Of a stretch of 64,000 nucleotides of DNA, positions 47,523-55,868 are shown one piece after another (within the stretch, counting starts at the first letter, position 1; every line of letters begins with the position of its first letter). A program made the translations under genes and the position numbers. The DNA is from Phycisphaerae bacterium (lineage in GTDB: Bacteria; Planctomycetota; Phycisphaerae; Phycisphaerales; Phycisphaeraceae), in assembly GCA_030426385.1 (NCBI GenBank), contig JAUHYI010000010.1, positions 1-64,000 of the forward strand, in the 5' to 3' direction. The notes beneath the pieces were generated by a model. That model was not told the DNA's origin and did not search any database. It saw only the letters and a list, made by a program, of their open reading frames with translations.

Positions 47523-48470
47523 ATGAACCAACCTGCATTGGCCAACACGAATAGCGACACCCCCAGGCGTACACTCGCCTGGGCGGGACTGATGACGCAG
47601 ATGCCCATCGACTGGCGAATCACCGATGTACAGGGTGATGCGAAGCGCGGTCGACTCACACTCGGTGACCGCCAACAGGTTCGATTCGAATTGGCTTGGG
47701 CCAGGGTCACGCGCAAACGTTTTGATCCTGAAAATTTTGCCAAGCGACAATTAATGCGCAGCGCCCCGCGTGGCCAGCGCGATATTTATCATGACACCAT
47801 CACACGCAATGACACCGATGCGTTTAAGCCCTTGTTAACCGTGACCGATCCGCTGACCGGCATGCGTCGCGGGGTTGGGTATGTGCAGGCCAACCGTCGT
47901 GTCATCGAATACGCTTATGCCCCGGACCCTCAAGCCGATGCGGTGGTGCGTGATTTGTCGAACCAGGATGATGATGTTCCGCATCAGTGGGCGTTTTTTT
48001 CATCGGCATTCAGTACGCCTATCGACTTTGAACTGGAATCCTGCGAACTGAATCTTGGGGACATGCGTGTGTATCTTCAGACAAACAAAGGCCGGGAACG
48101 CCTGATGATCGCCCAGGTTTATCCCGACGATCTGGCACTACGACGCGGGGACCTGCGCTTCTGGCTCGATGCGATCATACAACCACAAAAAGGAATCTAT
48201 CGTTTGCCACGCCGGGCCAAGCCGATCGAAATTAAAACCCCATTGGGGCCGGCGCTGATGCTGGACATGAAATTGCGCGGAGCGATTCGCCTGTTGCGAC
48301 GACGAATACCACAGGCGAGTCGATGTCTGGTCATCCATGATAGCGAGCGGGCCCGGTTGCATCTGGTTTGCCTGCAAACCTCGAAGCACCGCATGGATGA
48401 GCGAATTGCTCAGACGCTTACCGGTTTGGAAGTAACCCATTCAGCCCGCGCATTGGAGGTGGCGACATGA
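47523..48470 (+). CDS. Orphan protein coupled to PqqD
   Basis: A 315-residue soluble protein; ATG at 47523 is preferred over the overlapping upstream frame from 47451. It begins with a small beta-like domain (MPIDWRITDVQGDAKRGRLTL, VRFELAWARVTRKR) rich in Arg, followed by mixed alpha/beta segments (HQWAFFSSAFSTPIDFELES, YLPRRAKP-like basic patches, CLVIHDSERARLHLVCLQT). No signal peptide, helix or catalytic motif is recognised. Its stop overlaps the start of the PqqD-like gene (ATGA, with GGAGG in front), so both proteins are probably made in fixed ratio and may interact. Family not recognised. Confidence 0.75.
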   Translation: MNQPALANTNSDTPRRTLAWAGLMTQMPIDWRITDVQGDAKRGRLTLGDRQQVRFELAWARVTRKRFDPENFAKRQLMRSAPRGQRDIYHDTITRNDTDAFKPLLTVTDPLTGMRRGVGYVQANRRVIEYAYAPDPQADAVVRDLSNQDDDVPHQWAFFSSAFSTPIDFELESCELNLGDMRVYLQTNKGRERLMIAQVYPDDLALRRGDLRFWLDAIIQPQKGIYRLPRRAKPIEIKTPLGPALMLDMKLRGAIRLLRRRIPQASRCLVIHDSERARLHLVCLQTSKHRMDERIAQTLTGLEVTHSARALEVAT

Positions 48471-48871
48471 CTCAGGACACATCGAATCTTAATCGTACGC
48501 AGGCACTGCACGCACGCCCCGTGGCGGTGCCCGTGGTACATCGTGACGCCCAACCCAACGGCGGACAGCGCATTACGATTCGCGCCACGCCGGGCAAATG
48601 GCAACGAATGCTTCTACGCGCCAGTGCGCCAATCGAACGGCAATTCGATCTGGACGCCTATGGCGTGCGCGTGCTCGAATTATGTGACGGCCAGCGCACG
48701 GTCAGCCAGGTGATTGACGATTTTGCCCATGCGCAACGCCTGGACAATCAGGAAGCTGAACTGTCTGTTCTACCGTTCCTGCGTATGTTGATCAGCAAAG
48801 GATTGATCCACATGTTTGTGCCCAACGCCGACTCAACTGAAATCGAAACCGGGGACGCCCCATCCGACTAG
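48467..48871 (+). CDS. PqqD-like (RiPP recognition element fold) protein
   Basis: A 134-residue protein. Residues about 55-115 match the PqqD fold: FDLDAYGVRVLELCDGQRTV, then SQVIDDFAHAQRLDN and LRMLISKGLIHMF, i.e. three strands and a winged-helix-like helical part. PqqD proteins bind leader peptides of ribosomally made peptides and pass them to a modifying enzyme. No radical SAM protein, precursor peptide or cyclodehydratase is visible nearby. The N-terminal 50 residues are polar and basic. Strong GGAGG at 7 bases before the ATG, coupled to the preceding orphan gene. A role as peptide chaperone for the ABC/OPT operon is inference. Confidence 0.82.
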   Translation: MTQDTSNLNRTQALHARPVAVPVVHRDAQPNGGQRITIRATPGKWQRMLLRASAPIERQFDLDAYGVRVLELCDGQRTVSQVIDDFAHAQRLDNQEAELSVLPFLRMLISKGLIHMFVPNADSTEIETGDAPSD

Positions 48872-48881
48872 GCCGTATCGC

Positions 48882-50345
48882 ATGATGAAAAAAACAGCCG
48901 AACTATTACTGATCTGTGAATTGGAAGCGGACGATCCGCTGGTGCTGTCACTCGTATCGCAGTGCATCGAAGCGGGGGTTGATTTTGAAGCCGATGCTCA
49001 ACAGCAATTGCCGCGCACGCTGCCGGTTGATCTCACAGGCTATCGTGCGATTCTCCTCGACCCGCCTGCGTTTGAACGCATCATGCAGGATACGGAGAAT
49101 CGCACTCGGTTAGAAGCATATGTGCGTCAGGGTGGTTTTGTCCGCGGGATGGATCGGCCGTTAACCGGCGGTGATGCTGGACTGAATGTGAGTTTGCTAA
49201 CCGACATGATCAGTTCGCATGTGGTCCATGATGTGATTTTACATGCAGGATTAACCACTGATTTTAATCGTGCGGACGGCATCAGGCCGATCGCCGATGA
49301 CGCGCAGGTTTTCGCAGAAATGAAAGCCTTTGTATTGCAACGCATTGATCGGGGCAGCCAATGGGATGAATTCACACTGCATTTCTGGAAGGCTGGCAAA
49401 GCGCTGGCCGATGCTGGCCATGATGACGTTCGCGATGCGTTGTTGGCGGCGATTCGGCGTGCGGTTGATACTTTGCCTGATCCAACCCATGGCGACACCA
49501 TCGGTGCATTTTCTTTGGTGCCATGGCTGGTTGAACAGACCCGCGAGACGGCACTGTTGGATCAGGTTTGCGCCGTGGTTGATCGGATGTTAGAACGCCG
49601 ACCGCGTGAACAGGGCATCCTCGTCGCCAGCGGTTATATGGATGATCCGTTGGGACTGGCATCTGGTCACACGTTGATGCCGGTGATGGTCAATTCGATC
49701 ATTCGTCGAAATGTGGTCTGGACCGAATCGTTACATTTTTACGGCGCTGCACTGACCGCGTTAGGCAAGGCCACCGAAAACCATCGCTACATCCACGAGG
49801 TCGAACTGATGGTCGATCATCTGGTTAAGCATCACCTGCGCGACGATGGCCTACTCGCGCATTGTTCGAGCCTGACCCATCCTGTCGCTATCGCCTGGGG
49901 CCGAGGCCAGACCCACGCGCTTTACGGGTTGCTTTACATTTTAGAAGAGTTGCAACCGACCGATCCGTTGTTTGAAACCGTGCGTGCCTTGCTCGAACGA
50001 ATCGCCCGGGCGCTACTGACTTATCAGGATCAACAGACCGGCTTGTGGCGCAACGTCATCGATCAGCCGCATGCCCGGCTGGAATCGACCGCGAGCTGTG
50101 CACTGGTTACTGTATTAGCACGGGCGATCCATGAGCGTTGGTTATCCGGTGATGAATTTGGCCAAGCCACGCAACATGCCTGGCACGGACTGAAGCGCAT
50201 GTATTGGCGCGGGGGTCTGTGCGCCGGATGCCGTGGCACGTCCGGCGCGATCGATATGTCGTATTACCTGGCCCGTCCCCATGGATGGAGCATGGTGCCC
50301 CAACTGGCCATCGCCGCTGAACTCATGCGAAACATCGCTTCATGA
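48882..50345 (+). CDS. GH105-like unsaturated glycuronyl hydrolase with N-terminal Rossmann-like domain
   Basis: About 487 residues from the ATG at 48882 (48885 is also ATG). Residues 1-110 look like an alpha/beta glutamine-amidotransferase-like domain (TGYRAILLDPPAF, RLEAYVRQGGFVRG). From about 190 the protein follows the alpha/alpha barrel of GH105/GH88: HFYGAALTALGKATENHRYI, WGRGQTHALYGLLYILEEL, TGLWRNVIDQPHARLESTAS. These enzymes remove the 4,5-unsaturated uronic acid left by pectin or rhamnogalacturonan lyases. It lies 10 bases after the PqqD-like gene, so it is the last member of the long operon. No signal peptide: it should act on imported oligosaccharides. Confidence 0.82.
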   Translation: MMKKTAELLLICELEADDPLVLSLVSQCIEAGVDFEADAQQQLPRTLPVDLTGYRAILLDPPAFERIMQDTENRTRLEAYVRQGGFVRGMDRPLTGGDAGLNVSLLTDMISSHVVHDVILHAGLTTDFNRADGIRPIADDAQVFAEMKAFVLQRIDRGSQWDEFTLHFWKAGKALADAGHDDVRDALLAAIRRAVDTLPDPTHGDTIGAFSLVPWLVEQTRETALLDQVCAVVDRMLERRPREQGILVASGYMDDPLGLASGHTLMPVMVNSIIRRNVVWTESLHFYGAALTALGKATENHRYIHEVELMVDHLVKHHLRDDGLLAHCSSLTHPVAIAWGRGQTHALYGLLYILEELQPTDPLFETVRALLERIARALLTYQDQQTGLWRNVIDQPHARLESTASCALVTVLARAIHERWLSGDEFGQATQHAWHGLKRMYWRGGLCAGCRGTSGAIDMSYYLARPHGWSMVPQLAIAAELMRNIAS

Positions 50346-50473
50346 ACTCGCGCTCTTGCAAACCGGCGGGCATTGCGAGTTTTCAAATAATTTTTATAAA
50401 AAAGTAACGTCATAAAATATGTATTTAGCACCCATGAGATTCAACATTACCAGTTCCCACTGCCTACCAATGA
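50346..50473. other. AT-rich spacer before the gene remnant
   Basis: Contains TTTATAAAAAAG and ATAAAATATG around 50388-50420, so a promoter for the following dehydrogenase may lie here. No gene. Confidence 0.35.
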
Positions 50474-50563
50474 CTTGGTGATGAGCCGACTTGGGATGAG
50501 CATGTCCGGGTGATGTATCGGAACAACGGCTGGAACGGCTGGGACTACCACAAGATTCGTTAA
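50474..50563 (+). pseudogene. 3' remnant of an unidentified gene
   Basis: A 29-codon open stretch ending in TAA reads DEPTWDEHVRVMYRNNGW and then WDYHKIR. It is rich in Trp, Tyr, His and Asn, unlike random DNA, and resembles the real C-terminus of an enzyme. A TGA lies directly in front of the frame (50471-50473) and no start exists. It sits 14 bases before the dehydrogenase start, i.e. where the last codons of an operon partner would be. I read it as a deletion scar; the parent family is not identified. Confidence 0.45.
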
Positions 50564-50577
50564 CAGGTCAATTACTT

Positions 50578-51567
50578 ATGCGTCAATCTAATATACGTCA
50601 CCAACCGCGAGTCTTGAGTATGTGGGATGCGCCGATCAATGCGGCCTGTCTTGGTCCGCTGCGCGAAGTGGCGGAGGTGGTTGAGCATGAACCCGATCAC
50701 CAATATCTGTCTGAGCACATTGGTGAATTCGATGCGTATCTGGCCACACTGCACGTGCGGTTCGACAAGGCTATGGCACAACGAGGCAAGGCGGGACGAT
50801 TACGAATGGTCTGCACGCCGACCACGGGGCTGGATCACATCGATACCTATGCGCTGAGCGATTGTGGTATCGAATTGCGTTCCATCAAAACCGAATACGA
50901 CCTGTTGGATCGCATTACATCGACGGCGGAACTGGCGTTTGGCCTGATGTTAGCGGTGGCACGAAAAATACCCGCTGCCCATCATGCTGCGATGGGTGGT
51001 CAATGGGCGCGTGATCGTTTCCGGGGACAACAACTCGCAGGCAAAACGCTTGGCATTCTGGGGGTTGGTCGACTGGGACGCATGATGGTGGGGATGGGAC
51101 GCGGCCTGGGGATGAATGTCGTGGGATGCGACCCCGACCCCAGCCGACCGATCGATGATTTGACGTATCTAAAATTTCCAGAGTTTGCCGCGCGTTGTGA
51201 TGTGATAACGATCCACATGCACCTGACGCCGCAGACCACGGGCTATCTCAGCGGCGAAAAAATTTCGATGATGAAGCGCGGTGCGATCCTGATCAACACA
51301 AGTCGTGGAGCATTGATCGACGAGTCGGCATTGCTCGCCGCATTGCAATCCGGGCAGGTAGGTGGATTTGGTGCAGATGTGATCGATGGCGAATGGCGCG
51401 ACGATCTGCAAGACCATCCATTGATCCAATATGCACGCGACCATGACCATGTGGTGATCGTCCCGCACATCGGCGGTATTACCTGGGAAGCCCAGACGAT
51501 TTCGCATGGGTTTGTCGTGCAACAGGCTGCCGAAATCATTCGTGCGTGGGACGGGGGCAATCAATAA
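50578..51567 (+). CDS. D-isomer-specific 2-hydroxyacid dehydrogenase
   Basis: A 329-residue NAD(P)-dependent dehydrogenase. The Rossmann fingerprint is GKTLGILGVGRLGRMMVGMG with CDPDP closing the second strand. Catalytic residues: Arg in LINTSRGALIDESAL, Glu in GADVIDGEW, His in VVIVPHIGGITWEA. The family reduces 2-keto acids to D-2-hydroxy acids (glycerate, phosphoglycerate, formate and others). Near GH105 and GH28 it may process a keto-acid product of uronate breakdown, but this is inferred from location. ATG at 50578 with AGG upstream. Confidence 0.92.
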   Translation: MRQSNIRHQPRVLSMWDAPINAACLGPLREVAEVVEHEPDHQYLSEHIGEFDAYLATLHVRFDKAMAQRGKAGRLRMVCTPTTGLDHIDTYALSDCGIELRSIKTEYDLLDRITSTAELAFGLMLAVARKIPAAHHAAMGGQWARDRFRGQQLAGKTLGILGVGRLGRMMVGMGRGLGMNVVGCDPDPSRPIDDLTYLKFPEFAARCDVITIHMHLTPQTTGYLSGEKISMMKRGAILINTSRGALIDESALLAALQSGQVGGFGADVIDGEWRDDLQDHPLIQYARDHDHVVIVPHIGGITWEAQTISHGFVVQQAAEIIRAWDGGNQ

Positions 51568-51576
51568 TGTGCCGTA

Positions 51577-51647
51577 ATACCAATCCCGTTAAAAACTCGT
51601 GCGTTCTAAAAACTTCCATCAAACAAACCCTCGGTATTCACCGGGGG
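51577..51647 (+). repeat. Dispersed repeat, copy 1
   Basis: ATACCAATCCCGTTAAAAAC then TCGTGCGTTC at 51577-51606, followed at 51628-51647 by a hairpin CCCTCGGT-ATTC-ACCGGGGG (one G-U pair). The first part matches copy 2 (53441-53470) in 26 of 30 bases; the hairpin is the reverse complement of the one at 56487-56506 with a single difference. Non-coding. Confidence 0.8.
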
Positions 51648-51739
51648 ATGTGATCAATGCATGCACGAGTATTTATCGTAATTCGTATAACGCGCCGTGT
51701 ATGTCCATCGATATTTACAATGAATCGAGCCTATCAAAC

Positions 51740-52990
51740 ATGAGTAACACGATGTTGGAATTAACCCCGCGTGAGCAATCGCGTTTCAGCGAATGCAGCC
51801 GAGCCTGCGCTGATTGGTATGTCAACAACCAGAACACGCCGGCCAACCCCTGGGGTGGCATGCACGATTCGGCTGACAACGGACGATTCATCTATGAATA
51901 TTATCCGGCCACGGGCTGGTGCAGTGGCAACGGGGTATGGGGCCAGGCGTTGGGCATCATGGGTTTATTGACACTGGCACGGCGTACGGGAGCGGACAAG
52001 TATCGCCAAGCGGCATTGCTCGGTGGCGCGTATCTCAAATCATTGCAAATCGTGGACCCCGGCACACCCGGACGTCATGGTGGATTTCGTGAACAGACCC
52101 CGCAATCCACCTGGAGCTATCCGCGCGATGCGTCGACCGGCGCGATGGGATTGATCGCGTTGTACCGTGAGACCGGCGGCGAAGAATATCTCGAACGGGC
52201 GTGCTGGTTTGCCGATTGGTACCACGACCATGGCAGCGACGCATCGGGATGGCCATGGTGTACGTATGATTTTCAAACACAGGTCGGCGGTTACGAACAA
52301 GCCCAGGTGTTGGGTGATGATACGCACGGGGCCACCTTCATCAAAGGCGACTGGCAGGCCGGCGGCGGGTTGGTTTACTACTGGCTGTTTCGCCTCACCG
52401 GTGAGCAAAAATGGTGGGACTATTTCGCGCAGTTGATTAACCCATTGGTGGAATTCTACGAACGCGCCGCGGACAAACCAATTCGGTATGGCTTTCATGG
52501 CACGGTGGAAGCAACCTACGGCAACGATGATTTCGCGCTGATCGTGTTGATCGCGGCTTATCGCCAACAGCGCGAAGCGCGTTGGCTTGATGCGATACGC
52601 AGGCACCTGCATCGCTTGTGGACGGTCGCTGAATCGGATGGGAGCTACCCCAGTTATGCGGGGACATTCGTCTGCACGCTTACCAATATTGAGTTTTTGA
52701 AACTGGTGCGCGAAGAAAAACTCGAAGAAGATGCCGATGGTTTAGAACAACGGATTATGCTCAGCGCCCGCCGAGGCCTTGAATTGCAGGAAAACCGATT
52801 GCCTGATCGTCGCGCGTTCGGAGGCATGTACGGCCAAAGTGATTACGGCGATGCCCGCGACCGCATCCATCATCGGTCAACCGGCTATGCCTTGTTGATG
52901 TATCAACGACTGGTGGATGGGATCGAGGGCCAGACGCATGTGCCCTACTATTCAAGCTATGGATGGGACCGTGAACACGCCGATCGCTGA
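51740..52990 (+). CDS. Alpha/alpha-barrel protein, glycosidase or epimerase-like
   Basis: About 416 residues from the ATG at 51740 (MSNTMLELTPREQSRF); the frame opens at 51599 but its first part is the dispersed repeat, and ATG at 51701 is an alternative. The sequence is mostly amphipathic helices with aromatic loops: NPWGGMHDSADNGRFIYEYY, GNGVWGQALGIMGLLTLAR, CWFADWYHDHG, GGGLVYYWLFRLTGEQKWW, YGFHGTVEATYGNDDFAL. This is the pattern of (alpha/alpha)6 barrels such as GH88/GH105, GH76 and N-acylglucosamine 2-epimerases. Catalytic residues cannot be named. No signal peptide. Confidence 0.72.
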   Translation: MSNTMLELTPREQSRFSECSRACADWYVNNQNTPANPWGGMHDSADNGRFIYEYYPATGWCSGNGVWGQALGIMGLLTLARRTGADKYRQAALLGGAYLKSLQIVDPGTPGRHGGFREQTPQSTWSYPRDASTGAMGLIALYRETGGEEYLERACWFADWYHDHGSDASGWPWCTYDFQTQVGGYEQAQVLGDDTHGATFIKGDWQAGGGLVYYWLFRLTGEQKWWDYFAQLINPLVEFYERAADKPIRYGFHGTVEATYGNDDFALIVLIAAYRQQREARWLDAIRRHLHRLWTVAESDGSYPSYAGTFVCTLTNIEFLKLVREEKLEEDADGLEQRIMLSARRGLELQENRLPDRRAFGGMYGQSDYGDARDRIHHRSTGYALLMYQRLVDGIEGQTHVPYYSSYGWDREHADR

Positions 52991-53028
52991 ACTGGCGTTG
53001 ATCGTGGATTCGTATGAGATTGCAAAAA

Positions 53029-53101
53029 AGCCACCCAAGGGACTCGAACCCTCGACCTCACCCTTACCAAGGGTGCGCTCTACCAACTGAGCTAGGGCGG
53101 C
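53029..53101 (-). tRNA. tRNA-Thr (anticodon GGU)
   Basis: 73 bases on the minus strand. Acceptor stem GCCGCCC pairs with GGGTGGC (one G-U), discriminator T. D-arm AGCTCAGTTGGTAGAGC, anticodon stem CACCC/GGGTG with loop CTTGGTAA giving anticodon GGT, T-arm GAGGGTTCGAGTCCCTT. CCA is not encoded. A run of T follows the 3' end. Confidence 0.96.
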
Positions 53102-53883
53102 AAAACGATACTCGAAATATCACGCGCGAATTTACACTCGCATCATGCCTGATATTACCCGGGGCTATATCCGGTGTAGTATCCGGGATTACCCGCGGCA
53201 TTGGCCAAACGCAGAGAACCAGAAACCTTAAAGGCCATGCTGGATCACCTGAGCCCGACAATGCCGAGTCGCTGAGAATACGCGGACACAAGGCTACGGT
53301 CAACTTCGCCTGGAGCGTTTTGCATAATTTGCGATCGCCCGGGACGTAATCCACACGGGTCACTTAACTGGCTAGGCCAGCGCGAGAATAGGATTTGAGC
53401 AACTGGTGTAATTCATCCTCGCGCTTAGGTAGAAACGCTGATACCAATCCTGTTTAGAACTCGTGTGTTCGCGCCGCCTTCTGGCGGCGGCTAACGGGAA
53501 ATTACGCATGAGAATTTAATGGATTGCGTATGACAGGTGGATTTAAGTCCACCTGCCGGCGAGTAACGGCGGGCGTTGGCGGGATCATTTTTGAAATTTT
53601 TTGGAACTTTCGCACGACGGCTCTTGTGGGCATGGCCTAAACATCCTATTTTCGTACTGTTTAATCGCCGTAGAGTGCCAAACGATCGGCACTTTACCCA
53701 CGACCGCACCCACAGGGCCTGACGCTCATCATGACGCTTGTTTCGCCGCCACGACGCCTGTCGATGGACTCGTTCGCTTGTGCTATGGCCATAGCGAAGC
53801 GTTCACGGTCGGCCGCGCCCGGATCTGCTGAAATCGGCTTATCCACATATGGGTCGTTACGCGGTGGGTCGGTTGGGCTGTGG
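53102..53883. other. Gene-free region containing dispersed repeat copy 2
   Basis: About 780 bases between the tRNA and the next gene. The open frames here lack coding character; the frame from 53731 is only used from 53884 on. The tRNA promoter should lie at 53110-53160 on the minus strand. The repeat at 53441-53555 is listed separately. Confidence 0.45.
53441..53555 (+). repeat. Dispersed repeat, copy 2 with two hairpins
   Basis: ATACCAATCCTGTTTAGAAC then TCGTGTGTTC at 53441-53470; directly after it CGCCGCC-TTCT-GGCGGCG (7-bp stem, 53472-53489) followed by GCTAAC; then CAGGTGGA-TTTAAG-TCCACCTG (8-bp stem, 53534-53555). The first hairpin shares its stem with copy 3 (53472 versus 56390) but has a different loop, which indicates selection for the structure. 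Confidence 0.85.
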
Positions 53884-54762
53884 ATGGGCAACTTGATCGT
53901 CATGCTCGGTGTCTTGTTGGCCGGGTTGACGATCGCATTGGGAGCCGGACCAGCCCAGGCGTCGTGGATCAGCGAAATCTCACCGGCCACGCGGTCGGTC
54001 TGGTCCCAGGATGTGCCAGCAAGTCTTGCTGATTTGCCGCCTTACGTTGAAATCACCCTGACCACCCCGCGCTCCAACCAGCTCGACTTGATTCTGGTCA
54101 ACGCCAGCACGTCCAGCTCGCGCTACGGCAAGATTCTCAGTGTGTTTTCGCTGAATATTCCCACCACAGGCTCGCCGACGACGCACCTGCTGATCGACAA
54201 TTCGCTGGGAAACGCCACGCCCTGGCCGAACAACACCGATCCCGATTGGTCACAACTGCAAACGCTGGCCACACTTAGCCCTGATACGCTGGACATTCGC
54301 ACCGACACCGCACTGGCCCTGATGCTGTTCGATGGCAACACCGGGCTCTCGGCGGTCGGCGGGCTCAAAATCCATCAGGTCGACTGGAAAGGTGCCACCC
54401 TCGACGATGTGGTCACGTTCGGGCCCGAGGCATTGGCCCAGGCTTTTCCCGGAAATCCCCAGGCTGGTGCGGGGGCATTCGGCGAAACAGTGTTGGCCAT
54501 CAGCGCCGGCCAGATCATTGCCAGGCCGCTTGAAAATCTGGAAACGCCCACCAGTGCCCTGCATCTGGTCGGGACGCCTGATGCCCACAACCTGCTGACC
54601 AGTCCTGAGAGCGATGTGGCCCTGCTGCTCAATCCCGGGCTGGTCAATCTCAGCACATTCACGCTCACCCATGCGCCCGAACCGACAACGTTGTCGATGA
54701 TTATCGGGCTTTTCCTGGCCACAGGCCGATTTCGCATGCGTAACCCTTGGAAAATCCGGTAA
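53884..54762 (+). CDS. Secreted protein with PEP-CTERM-like end
   Basis: About 292 residues from the ATG at 53884, which starts a signal peptide (MGNLIVMLGVLLAGLTIALG, cleavage near AQA-SW). The longer frame from 53731 is rejected because it adds a basic, non-signal segment. The mature protein is beta-rich and acidic-neutral (DVPASLADLPPYVEITLTTP, RYGKILSVFSLNIPTTGSP). It ends in HAPEPTTLSMIIGLFLATGRF plus RMRNPWKIR: a PEP-like motif, hydrophobic helix and basic tail. The helix is short and the tail longer than usual. Function unknown. Confidence 0.8.
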   Translation: MGNLIVMLGVLLAGLTIALGAGPAQASWISEISPATRSVWSQDVPASLADLPPYVEITLTTPRSNQLDLILVNASTSSSRYGKILSVFSLNIPTTGSPTTHLLIDNSLGNATPWPNNTDPDWSQLQTLATLSPDTLDIRTDTALALMLFDGNTGLSAVGGLKIHQVDWKGATLDDVVTFGPEALAQAFPGNPQAGAGAFGETVLAISAGQIIARPLENLETPTSALHLVGTPDAHNLLTSPESDVALLLNPGLVNLSTFTLTHAPEPTTLSMIIGLFLATGRFRMRNPWKIR

Positions 54763-54913
54763 AATCGCCTATCATGGTGAAGTTGAGGTAGTTAGGTGGT
54801 TTTTCATACAACCATCAAGGCGTCCCATGAGGCGCGATTCGTGTAAACAGTATCGGTTTACTCCGCTTGAAATATCTGAAACATCTGCCCATCAACCCGG
54901 ATGACGCCCCTGC

Positions 54914-55243
54914 ATGACCCACACCACGCCAGCCATCATCAACACCACGAAGCCCACCAACGCTGAGGCTCCCAGTGCGTCACCTGCCTCCCCTGCTTCG
55001 CCGATGACCGCCGCGGAACTGCACACGCAGGTCGCCCAGGTCATTGAACGCATCAGGCCATCCATTCAAGCGGACGGCGGCGACCTGACTTTCGTCGGCG
55101 TCACCGACGCAGGCGTGGTTCAGGTCCAGCTACATGGGGCCTGCGTGGGCTGTCCCTCGAGTTCCATGACGCTCAAAATGGGCATTGAAAAAAATCTGGT
55201 CGACCATGTTCCCGGTGTGGTTGCAGTGGAACAAGTTGATTAA
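54914..55243 (+). CDS. NifU C-terminal domain Fe-S scaffold protein
   Basis: A 109-residue protein. After a Pro/Ala/Ser-rich 30-residue leader, residues 33-109 are the NifU C-terminal (Nfu) domain: VAQVIERIRPSIQADGGDL and the cluster-binding ACVGCPSSSMTLKMGIE with CxxC. Two subunits together hold a 4Fe-4S cluster for delivery to target enzymes. Cytoplasmic. It stands alone in the same direction as csrA. Confidence 0.94.
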   Translation: MTHTTPAIINTTKPTNAEAPSASPASPASPMTAAELHTQVAQVIERIRPSIQADGGDLTFVGVTDAGVVQVQLHGACVGCPSSSMTLKMGIEKNLVDHVPGVVAVEQVD

Positions 55244-55868
55244 GCCATGTTTGAGCCTATGTGCGACCCATACATGACGCATGATTGCCTTCCCATGAAT
55301 GATTCATGGCCAGCAGCAGACGCGGAGCGTCAACCCTAAAACTGTCTCGCTTTCCAAAGCCAACCTCACCTTGCCATGCGTGACCGTGACTTAGATATGG
55401 CATGCGTGCGGTAAATGGTTGGCCACACGCAGCAGGCACAACCCAAGTCCGACCAACGACAGACGACTCGCGACACAAACAAACATAAACGCATCACCCC
55501 CCAGCCACCATCAGCACCCCCAGCCCCCCCCAGCCCCCTATCGCACCCATGATCGCCTGCGATAATCATGCTAGCCGAGGCCTGTGATGCAAAAACGTCA
55601 AGCGCAACAACAAACGGATGAACGATACATGTTTATCCCGCGACCCACGCTCCGGTGTACGGAGCAGGCGTTCTGGAAAACCTGAACGTCAATCGGCCCG
55701 CAACGGCCGCACAAGGATGGCCCCGACCTTGGTGATATCGGGGCACGGACCTGTCGTTCGTAGGCCATTCAATGCCACGGATGCTAACGGCTTAGCCACA
55801 CAGGCTGAAGCACCGCATCCTCGCATCGAAGAAACCCGCGACACAGGCAACCACGCAGGGAGCAGACC
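55244..55868. other. Long leader region upstream of csrA, C-tract cluster
   Basis: About 625 bases without a convincing gene. The 87-codon frame from 55618 overlaps csrA and has no ribosome site. At 55496-55547 there are four to five C-runs of 5-8 bases (CACCCCCAGCCCCCCCCAGC and neighbours), i.e. a potential G-quadruplex on the minus strand. A long csrA leader is possible. Confidence 0.4.

Noticed and set aside
53014-53349. 111-codon plus-strand frame over the tRNA
   Set aside because: It crosses tRNA-Thr on the opposite strand and has no coding character outside it.
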